This document shows positions 26,890 through 35,385 of a DNA stretch of 64,000 nt, one piece after another. Position 1 is the stretch's first letter. Each line of letters opens with the position of its first letter. The notes under the pieces are model-generated. The model was not told the origin of the DNA. It did no database searches and saw only the letters and a list, made by a program, of their open reading frames with translations. The stretch covers positions 124,001-188,000 of the forward strand of contig CBDCZI010000025.1 of the NCBI GenBank assembly GCA_965224495.1. Reading direction: 5' to 3'. The position numbers and the translations under genes are program-made. The DNA is from CBDCZI01 sp965224495. Lineage in GTDB: Bacteria; Bacteroidota; Bacteroidia; Cytophagales; JAAEPT01.

Positions 26890-27084
26890 TTTGCTAACAA
26901 AACCTATACGTAATGCAGGGTTTCTGCTAAACGAAAGGTCAGTGCATTTAATGAAGTCCGCCAATACTTTAATTTGGTGTTTAAAGTGAAAAAATTAAAA
27001 ACAAAATATAAACTCTTGGCTACGTGTAAATTTGAAAACTCCGCTTTTCAAATCCCGCACTACGCATAGCCAAGCGTTAGCAAA
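26890..27084 (+). repeat. attC-like site 1 (after cassette 1)
   Basis: Left end TTTGCTAAC (26890-26898) pairs with right end GTTAGCAAA (27076-27084). Inner arms CCTATACGTAATGC and GCACTACGCATAGCC also pair, separated from the ends by short spacers (AAAA / AAGC). The centre contains further complementary stretches. Total about 195 bp. Body sequence (GAAGTCCGCC..., ...AAATCCCGCAC) is shared with sites 2 and 5. Confidence 0.8.
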
Positions 27085-27099
27085 AACCACTAAAAAGTA

Positions 27100-27790
27100 G
27101 TGAGTAATTTTATAATCATATTATTAATGGGAATTTTAAGTCTTATAGGTTGCAAAACTACTCATCCAAAAAATCTATCGGAACAACTTGAAGAAATTGG
27201 ATATTTTAATTTAATAGAAGACAATCAAAAAAAAGAATTTGTAAAAGAAAAAATCGATTTTGAATTCAAAAATGATGAAAACCCATATATTGGAAAAGAT
27301 TGGTTTATCATTCCAAATGACGACTATATAAGTAGTGTTTACAACCTTAAAAAAATATGGTAATAAGTCTTCTACATCTGATTTCAAATCATTTGAAGTT
27401 TGGGGAGAAGGACTTTTAAGTGGCGATTTTGAATCCGCACTTGAAGAAATTAAATTTGTATTCGAAAAAAATGGACTAATTTTAAATTGGAAAAATAATA
27501 ACTTTAATCAAACAGATAATAATCACATAAATCACTCTGTCACCATCAATGATAAGTTTTATAAAGTATTTGAGGGGATTTTAACACGTGATAATTACCC
27601 TAATATTATTTATACATATATTTCAAGACTGAGAGAAATACTTAACGAGACTATTGTTCATCAGAATAAAGAATTTAGAATAATTTTATTAACTCAACCT
27701 GAAACTGTAAATTTCATTTTACTCTCTAAATCTGAACTTGAAAAATTTAAAAAAGTGATAAAAAACTGTAAGAACAAGATTGAAGATTAA
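27100..27790 (+). pseudogene. Cassette 2 lipoprotein, frameshifted
   Basis: One gene in two frames. The first part from a GTG at 27100 reads MSNFIIILLMGILSLIGCKT, a lipoprotein signal with lipobox IGC, and stops at 27363. The second continues from about 27335 (LKKYGNKSSTSDFKSFEVWG) to 27790. The change occurs at a run of seven A near 27350; one indel there would give a single protein of about 230 residues. No family recognised. Real decay and a homopolymer error are both possible. Confidence 0.7.
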
Positions 27791-27794
27791 GGCA

Positions 27795-27992
27795 TTTGCT
27801 AACAATGGCTATAGTTAATACGGGTTTTGGTGCTTAACCGAAAGTGAAGTGCTTTGATTGAAGTCCGCCAAATATAAAATTTGGCTTTTAAATGAAAAAA
27901 TAAAAACAAAATGTTATATTTGGCTAAGTGGGAAACCGAAAATTCAGTTCTTCGAAATCCCGCACTAACCATAGCCGAGACGTTAGGCAAAA
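27795..27992 (+). repeat. attC-like site 2 (after cassette 2)
   Basis: Left TTTGCTAAC (27795-27803), right GTTAGGCAAAA (27982-27992), about 198 bp. Inner arms GGCTATAGTTAATACGGG and CCCGCACTAACCATAGCC pair well. The left end matches the cassette 2 start (GTTAGCAAA) while the right end belongs to cassette 3 (GTTAGGCAAA). Confidence 0.8.
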
Positions 27993-28003
27993 TTCAACTT
28001 GTA

Positions 28004-28687
28004 ATGAAAAATTTAAACTTTCTTAAATATGGATTCCCTATATATTTAGGAGCATTGATACTAATCGTTATTGGCTTACTAAATGGATCTCGTTTCATTT
28101 TTAGAATTTACCCCACTTTAATATGCATCAGTGGGATCTTAGTCTTGATATCAATAGTTTTAAATACAGAAAATGACAAGAACGTCTTAGCAGTAGCTAA
28201 ATTTTTCTCTTTTTTTTTATTTCTTGGAATTTTCTTCCTTTTCTTTTTGCCTAGAGATTTGTTGTTCAGTAATGTTGGTATCGATCCAAACATAACACAT
28301 AAAACACCAATTAATAATTTGCCGAAAGAAAAATTGGATTCCTTAAAATCAACTATTGACGATCTTCCCTACTTCGAGCTTACAGGAAGTCTTGGCAGTT
28401 ACACCGCATTATTCAACCAAAACATACCGAAAAAAGGCAGTATTTACTTAAAAATATATGATGCAGTTGGTAATATTGAATTAGCACCAGCAAGAATACC
28501 TAAAGGAACAAAAAAATGGGTCAAAACACCTGGTCAACAATTTCTACAAATTCCATTCACACAATATGATGGTGCTTTTCTCTGTTTTTTTATTGCAAGA
28601 ATTGAATTATGGCTAAACCCAATTGATGCAGAAAATGACATTAAATTAGCTGAACAAAACTTTAAAGTAGATGGTTGGATAAGATAA
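28004..28687 (+). CDS. Cassette 3 membrane protein
   Basis: 227 residues from the ATG at 28004 (MKNLNFLKYGFP). The frame is open back to 27911 but that region is the attC-like site, so the longer start is rejected. Three hydrophobic segments (~14-28, ~35-55, ~66-88) precede a soluble C-terminal part (about residue 95 onward) ending in KVDGWIR. The soluble part has short motifs GSLGSYTALFNQNIPKKGS and AFLCFFIARIELWLNP but no family I recognise. Its stop is 1 nt before attC-like site 3. Confidence 0.7.
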   Translation: MKNLNFLKYGFPIYLGALILIVIGLLNGSRFIFRIYPTLICISGILVLISIVLNTENDKNVLAVAKFFSFFLFLGIFFLFFLPRDLLFSNVGIDPNITHKTPINNLPKEKLDSLKSTIDDLPYFELTGSLGSYTALFNQNIPKKGSIYLKIYDAVGNIELAPARIPKGTKKWVKTPGQQFLQIPFTQYDGAFLCFFIARIELWLNPIDAENDIKLAEQNFKVDGWIR

Positions 28688-28688
28688 C

Positions 28689-28885
28689 TTTGCCTAACAC
28701 GGTCTATATTGAATAGCGGTGTGGTGGTTATTTGAAGTTCTTCGCTGTTTAGTTAGTCCACGAAAATCTCCCATTTTGTCGCTTAGAATTGTTTTTTGTT
28801 TGGAGAAAAAATAGCAGATTTGCGTTACAAAATTAACCTGTTAGCGAGTCGTGGCTCAATCGCTACACAAATATAGACGAGCCGT
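28689..28885 (+). repeat. attC-like site 3, left part (interrupted by IS1182)
   Basis: Left TTTGCCTAAC (28689-28698), then inner arm GTCTATATTGAATAGCG matched by CGCTACACAAATATAGAC (28861-28878), then GAGCCGT at 28879-28885, where the IS begins. The site resumes as ACGTTGTGTTGC after 30549. Its centre (TGGTTATTTGAAGTTC and ACCTGTTAGCGAG) is shared with site 6, giving a second sequence class of sites. Confidence 0.75.
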
Positions 28886-30549
28886 CAGACTGTCTAATAA
28901 CTATAAGCGAAATTAGTTATCACATAGTTTGTTGTAAAAGGTATAAATAGCTATCTTTAAGCTATGAGCTACATCACTGGATTTGACAGAAACCAAGCTG
29001 TTTTGATACCCGAAACTATAAACCAACTTATTGATACAAACAATCCTGTTAGGTTTATTGATGTTTTTGTTGATTCTCTTCAAACGGCAGATTTTGGTTT
29101 TAGAAACCCTAACAGAAATACAAATGGCAGACCGCCATTTCACCCCAAAGACTTATTAAAGCTATATATTTATGGCTATTTGAATAAACTAAGATCATCA
29201 AGAGCCTTAGAGAAAGAGTGCAAGCGAAACATAGAACTCATTTGGCTAATCAAGGGATTAGTACCTGACCACAATACGATTGCTAATTTCAGAAAGAACA
29301 ATCCTAAAGCGATTAAAAAAGTATTTAGAGCTACAGTCAATATAGCTAAAAACTTAGATTTGATTGGTGGTGTTTTACTTGCTGGTGACGGGACAAAATT
29401 AAGAGCTCAGAATTCTAAAAAGAATAATTACAATCAAAAGAAAATAGACCGACACATTGCTTATATCGAAACCAAATTAGCAGAGTATTGTTCGTTATTA
29501 GAATCAGCAGACGGAGACCAGAAAAAACAAATCCAAGCGAAGATAGAGAAGCAAAATAAACATAAAAAACAGTACTTAGCAATTGAAAAACAACTTGAGG
29601 AAACAGGAGAAAAACAAGTATCTACCTCTGACCCTGAGGCACGACAATTAGTTATTAGAGGTGTTGTTACTGAGGTTTGCTACAATGTTCAATCTACAGT
29701 TGATGCTAAAAACAAAATTCCTATTGATTATAAGGTTACCAACAAAAACGACAAACAGGCAATGACAGACATGGTGAAAAGTGCCATTGATATCATAGGA
29801 AGCAATGAGTTTAACGCCGTTTTTGATAAGGGGTATTACACAGCTGAACAAATTCACGACACTCAAAAACTAGGTGTAACCACTCATGTATGTGTTCCTG
29901 CACCAGCCTCTAATGCGCCGGACAAATCATATAATGTAAGTGAATTTAAATACAATACAGAGAAAGACAGCTATACCTGCCCCGCAGGAAATACATTAAC
30001 AACTAATGGTAATTGGTACAACAAACGAGTATATAAAGTCAAGCAATATAAAACCAATAAATGTAAAGCATGCCCGGTAAAATCTAGCTGCACAAAATCT
30101 AAATCACAACGAATAATCGAACGTCACCAATTTGCAGAAGCACTAGTTATTAACAAACAAAACATAGCGAAGAACCCAGAAATCTACGCACAAAGACAAG
30201 CTGTGGTTGAGCACCCTTTCGGGACAATGAAAAGGTCTTGGGGATTTGACTATATCATGACAAAAAAATCAAAAAAACATGCTTCCGCAGATGTTGGTCT
30301 TATCTTCATAGCCTACAATCTTAAAAGATTGATGAATATCATAGGTATAACGGGGTTATTAGAGGTAATAACCTCCTTTTTTCATCGTTTACACTCTGTT
30401 TATCTCTATTTCTTCATATATCACTCTATTAAGCTAAAAAACAGAGTCTCTTCTAGCTTTTTTACTTTGTCCCAGATTTCTATATTTTAGTCGTACTTTT
30501 CTGTATTTTTGAATACTAACAAAAAAAACGGAGGTTTTTAGACAAGCTG
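28886..30549 (+). mobile_element. IS1182-family insertion sequence, copy 1
   Basis: 1664 bp, ends CAGACTGTCTAATAAC and, in reverse complement, CAGCTTGTCTAAAAAC, which form imperfect terminal inverted repeats. It carries one transposase gene. Flanks are CCGT on the left and ACGT on the right, sharing only CGT. It is inserted at the CGT of attC-like site 3. Confidence 0.88.
28964..30490 (+). CDS. IS1182-family transposase, copy 1
   Basis: 508 residues. The N-terminal part (MSYITGFDRNQAVLIPETIN, GRPPFHPKDLLKLYIYGYLN, RSSRALEKECKRNIELIWLI) is the IS1182-type DUF772 region. The DDE-type core contains LLAGDGTKLRA (first Asp), AVFDKGYYTAEQI (second Asp) and VEHPFGTMKRSWGFDYI (Glu). A Cys cluster (YTCPAGN, CKACPVKSSCTKSKS) is usual for the family. 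It looks intact. Differs from copy 2 only at one residue, Asp in APDKSYN where copy 2 has Glu. Confidence 0.95.
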   Translation: MSYITGFDRNQAVLIPETINQLIDTNNPVRFIDVFVDSLQTADFGFRNPNRNTNGRPPFHPKDLLKLYIYGYLNKLRSSRALEKECKRNIELIWLIKGLVPDHNTIANFRKNNPKAIKKVFRATVNIAKNLDLIGGVLLAGDGTKLRAQNSKKNNYNQKKIDRHIAYIETKLAEYCSLLESADGDQKKQIQAKIEKQNKHKKQYLAIEKQLEETGEKQVSTSDPEARQLVIRGVVTEVCYNVQSTVDAKNKIPIDYKVTNKNDKQAMTDMVKSAIDIIGSNEFNAVFDKGYYTAEQIHDTQKLGVTTHVCVPAPASNAPDKSYNVSEFKYNTEKDSYTCPAGNTLTTNGNWYNKRVYKVKQYKTNKCKACPVKSSCTKSKSQRIIERHQFAEALVINKQNIAKNPEIYAQRQAVVEHPFGTMKRSWGFDYIMTKKSKKHASADVGLIFIAYNLKRLMNIIGITGLLEVITSFFHRLHSVYLYFFIYHSIKLKNRVSSSFFTLSQISIF

Positions 30550-30561
30550 ACGTTGTGTTGC

Positions 30562-31314
30562 ATGATGAAACAAAAAATGTTTAAACTGATTAAATTCCTT
30601 TTTCCTATAATTTTCATAGGCTCTCTAGTACTCGATTATTATTATAATAGTGAGTTTGACCCTTCATTTTATTCATTTGTTATAGTTATTACCATTGTAT
30701 TAATCCTTTTTCTAGGATTAGTAATAACAGAAATTTTACACTTAACAGGGCGATTTAAAAAACTTAAACACGGTCACACTATTTGGTTACTCTTGATAAT
30801 AGCCAGTTTGCGCTACAGTTATGAAGTTTTACCTAAAGCATACAATAATTACTTATATACAATTGATTATAATGCAACTGAAAAATTAACAATTCAAGAC
30901 ATAACAGGTGAATACACGTCTAAAAACAACAAGCTCATTATTCATAATAATACGTTACACATAATAACCGATAGTCTGATAATCAATGGAGAGTTTGAAC
31001 AAAGAATTAGTGATAATAATGTTTTAGATTTTCACATATCCAAACAAACTAAAGTATTCTTTCCTAGTTACTTTTCAATGTATTTCTTAAAATTAAACAA
31101 TGGTCAAACTCGTCTTAGATTTACACATCACGGTGTTATAGATAACTTCATTGAATCTTTAATACTAAAAGATTGGATTCAAGAAAAAAACATACAATCA
31201 ACTAGTACTCAATCAAACAAAGTTGATTTTGAAGATTTCAAACAAGAACTAAAAGACGAAACTAAATTAAACTTAGACGTAGACTCTTTAACAAATAACG
31301 CATATAAAAAATAA
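30562..31314 (+). CDS. Cassette 4 membrane protein
   Basis: About 250 residues from the ATG at 30562 (or 30565). The TTG at 30553 lies inside the GTTGTGTTGC junction and is not the start. Two or three N-terminal membrane segments (FLFPIIFIGSLVLDYYY, FVIVITIVLILFLGLVI, TIWLLLIIASLRYSYEVL) are followed by a soluble beta-rich domain (~105-200) resembling a small secreted-type fold (ITGEYTSKNNKLIIHNNTLH). C-terminal acidic helix. No family recognised. The stop is 2 nt before attC-like site 4. Confidence 0.7.
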   Translation: MMKQKMFKLIKFLFPIIFIGSLVLDYYYNSEFDPSFYSFVIVITIVLILFLGLVITEILHLTGRFKKLKHGHTIWLLLIIASLRYSYEVLPKAYNNYLYTIDYNATEKLTIQDITGEYTSKNNKLIIHNNTLHIITDSLIINGEFEQRISDNNVLDFHISKQTKVFFPSYFSMYFLKLNNGQTRLRFTHHGVIDNFIESLILKDWIQEKNIQSTSTQSNKVDFEDFKQELKDETKLNLDVDSLTNNAYKK

Positions 31315-31316
31315 AC

Positions 31317-31512
31317 GCCACACAACAACCTCTAGCAAGTAATGCTTTTCGGTTTTTCAAGTTCTACATTCCCTACCCTGACCGTAAAATCGGAGATTTT
31401 TCTTACCTGAACGAAAAGATGGTAAGTAAAATCTCCGATTTTACTATTTGGAACTTTGGACGTATATTGTAATCAAAACGGCGCAATACTGCTAGAGTAA
31501 CCGTTGGCAATC
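31317..31512 (+). repeat. attC-like site 4 with long central hairpin
   Basis: Left GCCACACAAC (31317-31326), right GTTGGCAATC (31503-31512). Inner arms CTCTAGCAAGTAATGC and GCAATACTGCTAGAG pair. The centre has a strong inverted repeat: GTAAAATCGGAGATTTT (from 31382) with AAATCTCCGATTTTAC, extended by CTTACC/GGTAAG around a short loop. The left end matches the cassette 4 start (GTTGTGT), the right end is that of cassette 5. Confidence 0.78.
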
Positions 31513-31524
31513 ATTAAAAAAACT

Positions 31525-32247
31525 ATGAAAATGAAATTTAAAAAGAAGAATATATTGATAATTAGCATTGGATTATGTGTTCTTTTCTTCATTATTCCAA
31601 TACTTATAAAACCCTGTGATATATCTTTATTTTCAGCCCTTTCACTTTCTTTTACAGCAATGCAAACTATAGCAACTGTGATAATGCTAATTGTGGCTAT
31701 CCTATTATATGACAGATTTGGACTTGAATCCTCTTTTAAAGTAAAACAAACGGACAAAGTTTTAGAATTGGTGGATGAACTAAAAGGTAAATTCTTCAGT
31801 GTTCACACAAAAAAGTTTAAGTACTTTATTAATTTGGGTAAAGGACATATAGAATCATTTGACAATTTCAAACCGTATAAAAATGACAGGAATAAACCAA
31901 TTTTAATATCTTTTAATGATTTTGAGAATGCTTTTAGAAAAATACTTGCAATAAAAAGGAGTTATTGGCTACCTGAACCAATAAAAGAAAAATTAGAATT
32001 CTTAATGATTATTGGACTTAATAAAGTTGAAAACGCTGATGATGACAAATATGTTAAATATGATTTCGGAACGAAATGTGAAAAAGAATGGATGGAACTT
32101 TTCCCTACAACAATAACTTTTGAAGTTTTTAACAACCATATAGTTTCATTAATTAATGAAATTGAAATTTGGTTAGACGAGAACTCAACTATAAAAATAA
32201 AACTAAAATTTGAAGAAAAAAGTCAGTATCATATTGATGAAAAATAA
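31525..32247 (+). CDS. Cassette 5 membrane-anchored protein
   Basis: 240 residues from the ATG at 31525; the earlier TTG at 31504 is inside the junction repeat. Two membrane segments (ILIISIGLCVLFFIIPILI and SLSFTAMQTIATVIMLIVAI) precede a cytoplasmic helical domain of ~170 residues (KVLELVDELKGKFFSVHTKK, FENAFRKILAIKRSYWLPEP). This layout is common in accessory hypothetical proteins, some of phage defence islands, but no effector motif is visible here. Function unknown. Confidence 0.7.
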   Translation: MKMKFKKKNILIISIGLCVLFFIIPILIKPCDISLFSALSLSFTAMQTIATVIMLIVAILLYDRFGLESSFKVKQTDKVLELVDELKGKFFSVHTKKFKYFINLGKGHIESFDNFKPYKNDRNKPILISFNDFENAFRKILAIKRSYWLPEPIKEKLEFLMIIGLNKVENADDDKYVKYDFGTKCEKEWMELFPTTITFEVFNNHIVSLINEIEIWLDENSTIKIKLKFEEKSQYHIDEK

Positions 32248-32249
32248 CG

Positions 32250-32437
32250 AATTGCCAACAGTGGCTATAGTTAATGCGGGTTTTGGTGCTTAACCCAAAG
32301 TGAAGTGCCTTGAATAAAGTCCGCAAAATTTTCAATTTTGCGTGTCTATTAAAATAAAGAAAAAATTAAAAATTTGGCTAAGTGCTTAATCGAAAGTTCA
32401 GTCCTTCGAAATCCCGCACTAACCATAGCCGAGACGT
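32250..32437 (+). repeat. attC-like site 5, left part (interrupted by IS1182 and IS3)
   Basis: Left AATTGCCAAC (32250-32259), inner arms GTGGCTATAGTTAATGCGGG and CCCGCACTAACCATAGCC, then GAGACGT where the IS begins. The right end, GTTGTAGTAC at 35386-35395, is displaced about 2.9 kb by the two elements. Body sequence is close to that of site 2. Confidence 0.78.
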
Positions 32438-34101
32438 CAGACTGTCTAATAACTATAAGCGAAATTAGTTATCACATAGTTTGTTGTAAAAGGTATAAAT
32501 AGCTATCTTTAAGCTATGAGCTACATCACTGGATTTGACAGAAACCAAGCTGTTTTGATACCCGAAACTATAAACCAACTTATTGATACAAACAATCCTG
32601 TTAGGTTTATTGATGTTTTTGTTGATTCTCTTCAAACGGCAGATTTTGGTTTTAGAAACCCTAACAGAAATACAAATGGCAGACCGCCATTTCACCCCAA
32701 AGACTTATTAAAGCTATATATTTATGGCTATTTGAATAAACTAAGATCATCAAGAGCCTTAGAGAAAGAGTGCAAGCGAAACATAGAACTCATTTGGCTA
32801 ATCAAGGGATTAGTACCTGACCACAATACGATTGCTAATTTCAGAAAGAACAATCCTAAAGCGATTAAAAAAGTATTTAGAGCTACAGTCAATATAGCTA
32901 AAAACTTAGATTTGATTGGTGGTGTTTTACTTGCTGGTGACGGGACAAAATTAAGAGCTCAGAATTCTAAAAAGAATAATTACAATCAAAAGAAAATAGA
33001 CCGACACATTGCTTATATCGAAACCAAATTAGCAGAGTATTGTTCGTTATTAGAATCAGCAGACGGAGACCAGAAAAAACAAATCCAAGCGAAGATAGAG
33101 AAGCAAAATAAACATAAAAAACAGTACTTAGCAATTGAAAAACAACTTGAGGAAACAGGAGAAAAACAAGTATCTACCTCTGACCCTGAGGCACGACAAT
33201 TAGTTATTAGAGGTGTTGTTACTGAGGTTTGCTACAATGTTCAATCTACAGTTGATGCTAAAAACAAAATTCCTATTGATTATAAGGTTACCAACAAAAA
33301 CGACAAACAGGCAATGACAGACATGGTGAAAAGTGCCATTGATATCATAGGAAGCAATGAGTTTAACGCCGTTTTTGATAAGGGGTATTACACAGCTGAA
33401 CAAATTCACGACACTCAAAAACTAGGTGTAACCACTCATGTATGTGTTCCTGCACCAGCCTCTAATGCGCCGGAAAAATCATATAATGTAAGTGAATTTA
33501 AATACAATACAGAGAAAGACAGCTATACCTGCCCCGCAGGAAATACATTAACAACTAATGGTAATTGGTACAACAAACGAGTATATAAAGTCAAGCAATA
33601 TAAAACCAATAAATGTAAAGCATGCCCGGTAAAATCTAGCTGCACAAAATCTAAATCACAACGAATAATCGAACGTCACCAATTTGCAGAAGCACTAGTT
33701 ATTAACAAACAAAACATAGCGAAGAACCCAGAAATCTACGCACAAAGACAAGCTGTGGTTGAGCACCCTTTCGGGACAATGAAAAGGTCTTGGGGATTTG
33801 ACTATATCATGACAAAAAAATCAAAAAAACATGCTTCCGCAGATGTTGGTCTTATCTTCATAGCCTACAATCTTAAAAGATTGATGAATATCATAGGTAT
33901 AACGGGGTTATTAGAGGTAATAACCTCCTTTTTTCATCGTTTACACTCTGTTTATCTCTATTTCTTCATATATCACTCTATTAAGCTAAAAAACAGAGTC
34001 TCTTCTAGCTTTTTTACTTTGTCCCAGATTTCTATATTTTAGTCGTACTTTTCTGTATTTTTGAATACTAACAAAAAAAACGGAGGTTTTTAGACAAGCT
34101 G
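32438..34101 (+). mobile_element. IS1182-family insertion sequence, copy 2
   Basis: 1664 bp, same ends as copy 1 and almost identical throughout. It is flanked by a 4-bp duplication ACGT (32434-32437 and 34102-34105), placed at the CGT of attC-like site 5. The IS3 element begins at the last base of the right duplication. Confidence 0.9.
32516..34042 (+). CDS. IS1182-family transposase, copy 2
   Basis: 508 residues with the same domain order as the copy at 28964 and intact acidic residues. The sole protein difference seen is Glu in APEKSYN (near residue 320) from a C-to-A change. Near-identity means the two copies are recent or kept alike by recombination. Confidence 0.95.
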   Translation: MSYITGFDRNQAVLIPETINQLIDTNNPVRFIDVFVDSLQTADFGFRNPNRNTNGRPPFHPKDLLKLYIYGYLNKLRSSRALEKECKRNIELIWLIKGLVPDHNTIANFRKNNPKAIKKVFRATVNIAKNLDLIGGVLLAGDGTKLRAQNSKKNNYNQKKIDRHIAYIETKLAEYCSLLESADGDQKKQIQAKIEKQNKHKKQYLAIEKQLEETGEKQVSTSDPEARQLVIRGVVTEVCYNVQSTVDAKNKIPIDYKVTNKNDKQAMTDMVKSAIDIIGSNEFNAVFDKGYYTAEQIHDTQKLGVTTHVCVPAPASNAPEKSYNVSEFKYNTEKDSYTCPAGNTLTTNGNWYNKRVYKVKQYKTNKCKACPVKSSCTKSKSQRIIERHQFAEALVINKQNIAKNPEIYAQRQAVVEHPFGTMKRSWGFDYIMTKKSKKHASADVGLIFIAYNLKRLMNIIGITGLLEVITSFFHRLHSVYLYFFIYHSIKLKNRVSSSFFTLSQISIF

Positions 34102-34132
34102 ACGTGCTCTTACCGATAAAAAGTTGGACTAG

Positions 34133-34939
34133 TTAAGCAGCTATTTCAAAGTTATACAATTCTTGTGGTGTTTTCATATTTAAAGCTGAGTGTGGAGCAT
34201 AATTATTATAATCCTCAAACCATTCATGTAATTTATCCATTACAATTTTTGGTGTATCTAAGCAATTTTCATAAACGTAATCTCTTTTAAAGGTGCCGTT
34301 AAACGACTCACAAATTCCATTTGATTGTGGAGAATATGTAGGGGTATTACAATCCTTTAGTCCCCATTTATTTAATTGTTTTCTCAAACCTTTCTCTATG
34401 TATTCAGGTCCATTATCATGAAGGAGTTCCAATTTATCTCTCTCAGGTAAACTCTCTCCAAATCGATTAAACAATGCTTCTTGAACCATCAATTCAATAT
34501 CACAAGCCTGCATGTGAGCACCTGCTTTCCAGGATATAATTGAACGGTCACAACAATCAATTACAATTGCTACTCGTAACTTCTCACCGTTCCAACATTT
34601 TATGGAAGTAATATCACTTGCCCAACGAGTGTTAGATTTTTCAACAGAAACCTTTCCTGTATGCGCTCTATTACTACCTCGTGTTCTGTTCTTTTTAATA
34701 AGCAACCCCTCTTCTTTCATAAATCGATGAACTAGATATTTTGTTTCATAGATACCATAATCACGCTTTAAAATCGCTAGAACTCGTGGTACTCCGTAAG
34801 TAGCTTTCTTTTTAACTATTTCTAACACCGCTTTTTTAAGCTTATCAGAAACAACTTTACGTTGAGTTCTTTTCCTTTTCGGATAAGACTTTTTTTTGTA
34901 AAAAACAGTCGAACGTGGTAACCCTAGTATTTCTATCAT
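34133..34939 (-). CDS. IS3-family transposase orfB (rve integrase domain)
   Basis: 268 residues from the in-frame ATG; the true product is probably an OrfAB fusion whose B frame opens further upstream (reading KQEVESFATEFDTTLNK). DDE residues are visible in WASDITSI, LLHDNGPEY and SNGICESFNGTFKRD. It is preceded by an HTH_21 region (KKKATYGVPRVLAILKRDYG). It is intact. A 144-bp copy of its 3' end occurs again at 37222. Confidence 0.93.
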   Translation of the reverse strand: MIEILGLPRSTVFYKKKSYPKRKRTQRKVVSDKLKKAVLEIVKKKATYGVPRVLAILKRDYGIYETKYLVHRFMKEEGLLIKKNRTRGSNRAHTGKVSVEKSNTRWASDITSIKCWNGEKLRVAIVIDCCDRSIISWKAGAHMQACDIELMVQEALFNRFGESLPERDKLELLHDNGPEYIEKGLRKQLNKWGLKDCNTPTYSPQSNGICESFNGTFKRDYVYENCLDTPKIVMDKLHEWFEDYNNYAPHSALNMKTPQELYNFEIAA

Positions 34940-34977
34940 CTTATTTAAAGTAGTGTCAAACTCGGTAGCAAAAGATT

Positions 34978-35328
34978 CTACTTCTTGTTTTTTAGTCTGT
35001 CCAGTTCTAACTTTTTTTTTAGAATAGTGATGTGAAAAGCAGATTCACCTAAAGCCTTTTTTAGCTCTTCGTTTTCTCTCTTTAAAACATCTAACTCAAT
35101 TTTAGAGTGTAACTCACCCTTGTTTTTAATTCCCATAACAGCACCTCTTTTAGCGTCATTCCTCCATTTATAAATTTGACTGGCAATAAATCCATATCTT
35201 CTACAGAACTCAGGACAGGTTAATCCTGATGATTCCCATTCTGACACAATATATGATTTTTGTTCTGAAGTATAAAACTTTCTTCCTCCAGCAGTAACTC
35301 GTGCATTTGCTATTAATTCTTCTATCAT
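34978..35328 (-). CDS. IS3-family transposase orfA
   Basis: 116 residues. A helix-turn-helix (TSEQKSYIVSEWESSGLTCP, then RRYGFIASQIYKWRNDAKRG) is followed by a coiled coil with leucine heptads (LKRENEELKKALGESAFHIT). A slippery heptamer A-AAA-AAC lies near its end at 34993-34987, in the right phase for -1 frameshifting into orfB. Confidence 0.92.
   Translation of the reverse strand: MIEELIANARVTAGGRKFYTSEQKSYIVSEWESSGLTCPEFCRRYGFIASQIYKWRNDAKRGAVMGIKNKGELHSKIELDVLKRENEELKKALGESAFHITILKKKLELDRLKNKK
34987..34993 (-). promoter_or_regulatory. -1 programmed frameshift heptamer A_AAA_AAC
   Basis: In the orfA frame the codons are CTA AAA AAC. Slipping back one base gives AAA AAA CAA GAA GTA, which continues openly into orfB. 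This is the standard IS3 strategy for making the OrfAB transposase. Confidence 0.85.
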
Positions 35329-35385
35329 TTCTATCTAATTTTCAACTGAAAACTAGTCCAACTTTTAAATCGGTTAAGAACAGAC

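Larger units (their letters stand above)
34105..35382 (-). mobile_element. IS3-family insertion sequence
   Basis: 1278 bp with ends TGCTCTTACCGAT and, in reverse complement, TGTTCTTAACCGAT, both continuing to AAAAGTTGGACTAGTT. A 4-bp duplication GACG flanks it (34101-34104, 35383-35386). The left GACG includes the last base of IS1182 copy 2, so this element arrived later. It carries overlapping orfA and orfB on the minus strand. Confidence 0.9.

Noticed and set aside
27911..28003. Longer start (MLYLAKWETEN...) for the cassette 3 protein
   Set aside because: The extra residues are translated from the attC-like site; the ATG at 28004 gives a normal membrane-protein start just inside the cassette.
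30553..30561. TTG start for the cassette 4 protein, and similarly 31504 for cassette 5
   Set aside because: Both TTG codons are part of the GTT junction repeat; ATG codons follow a few bases later.
28886..34101. IS1182 copies as a composite transposon carrying cassettes 4 and 5
   Set aside because: Copy 2 has its own 4-bp duplication at a cassette site and the region between is a continuous part of the array, so independent insertions explain it better. Movement as a unit stays possible but unsupported.
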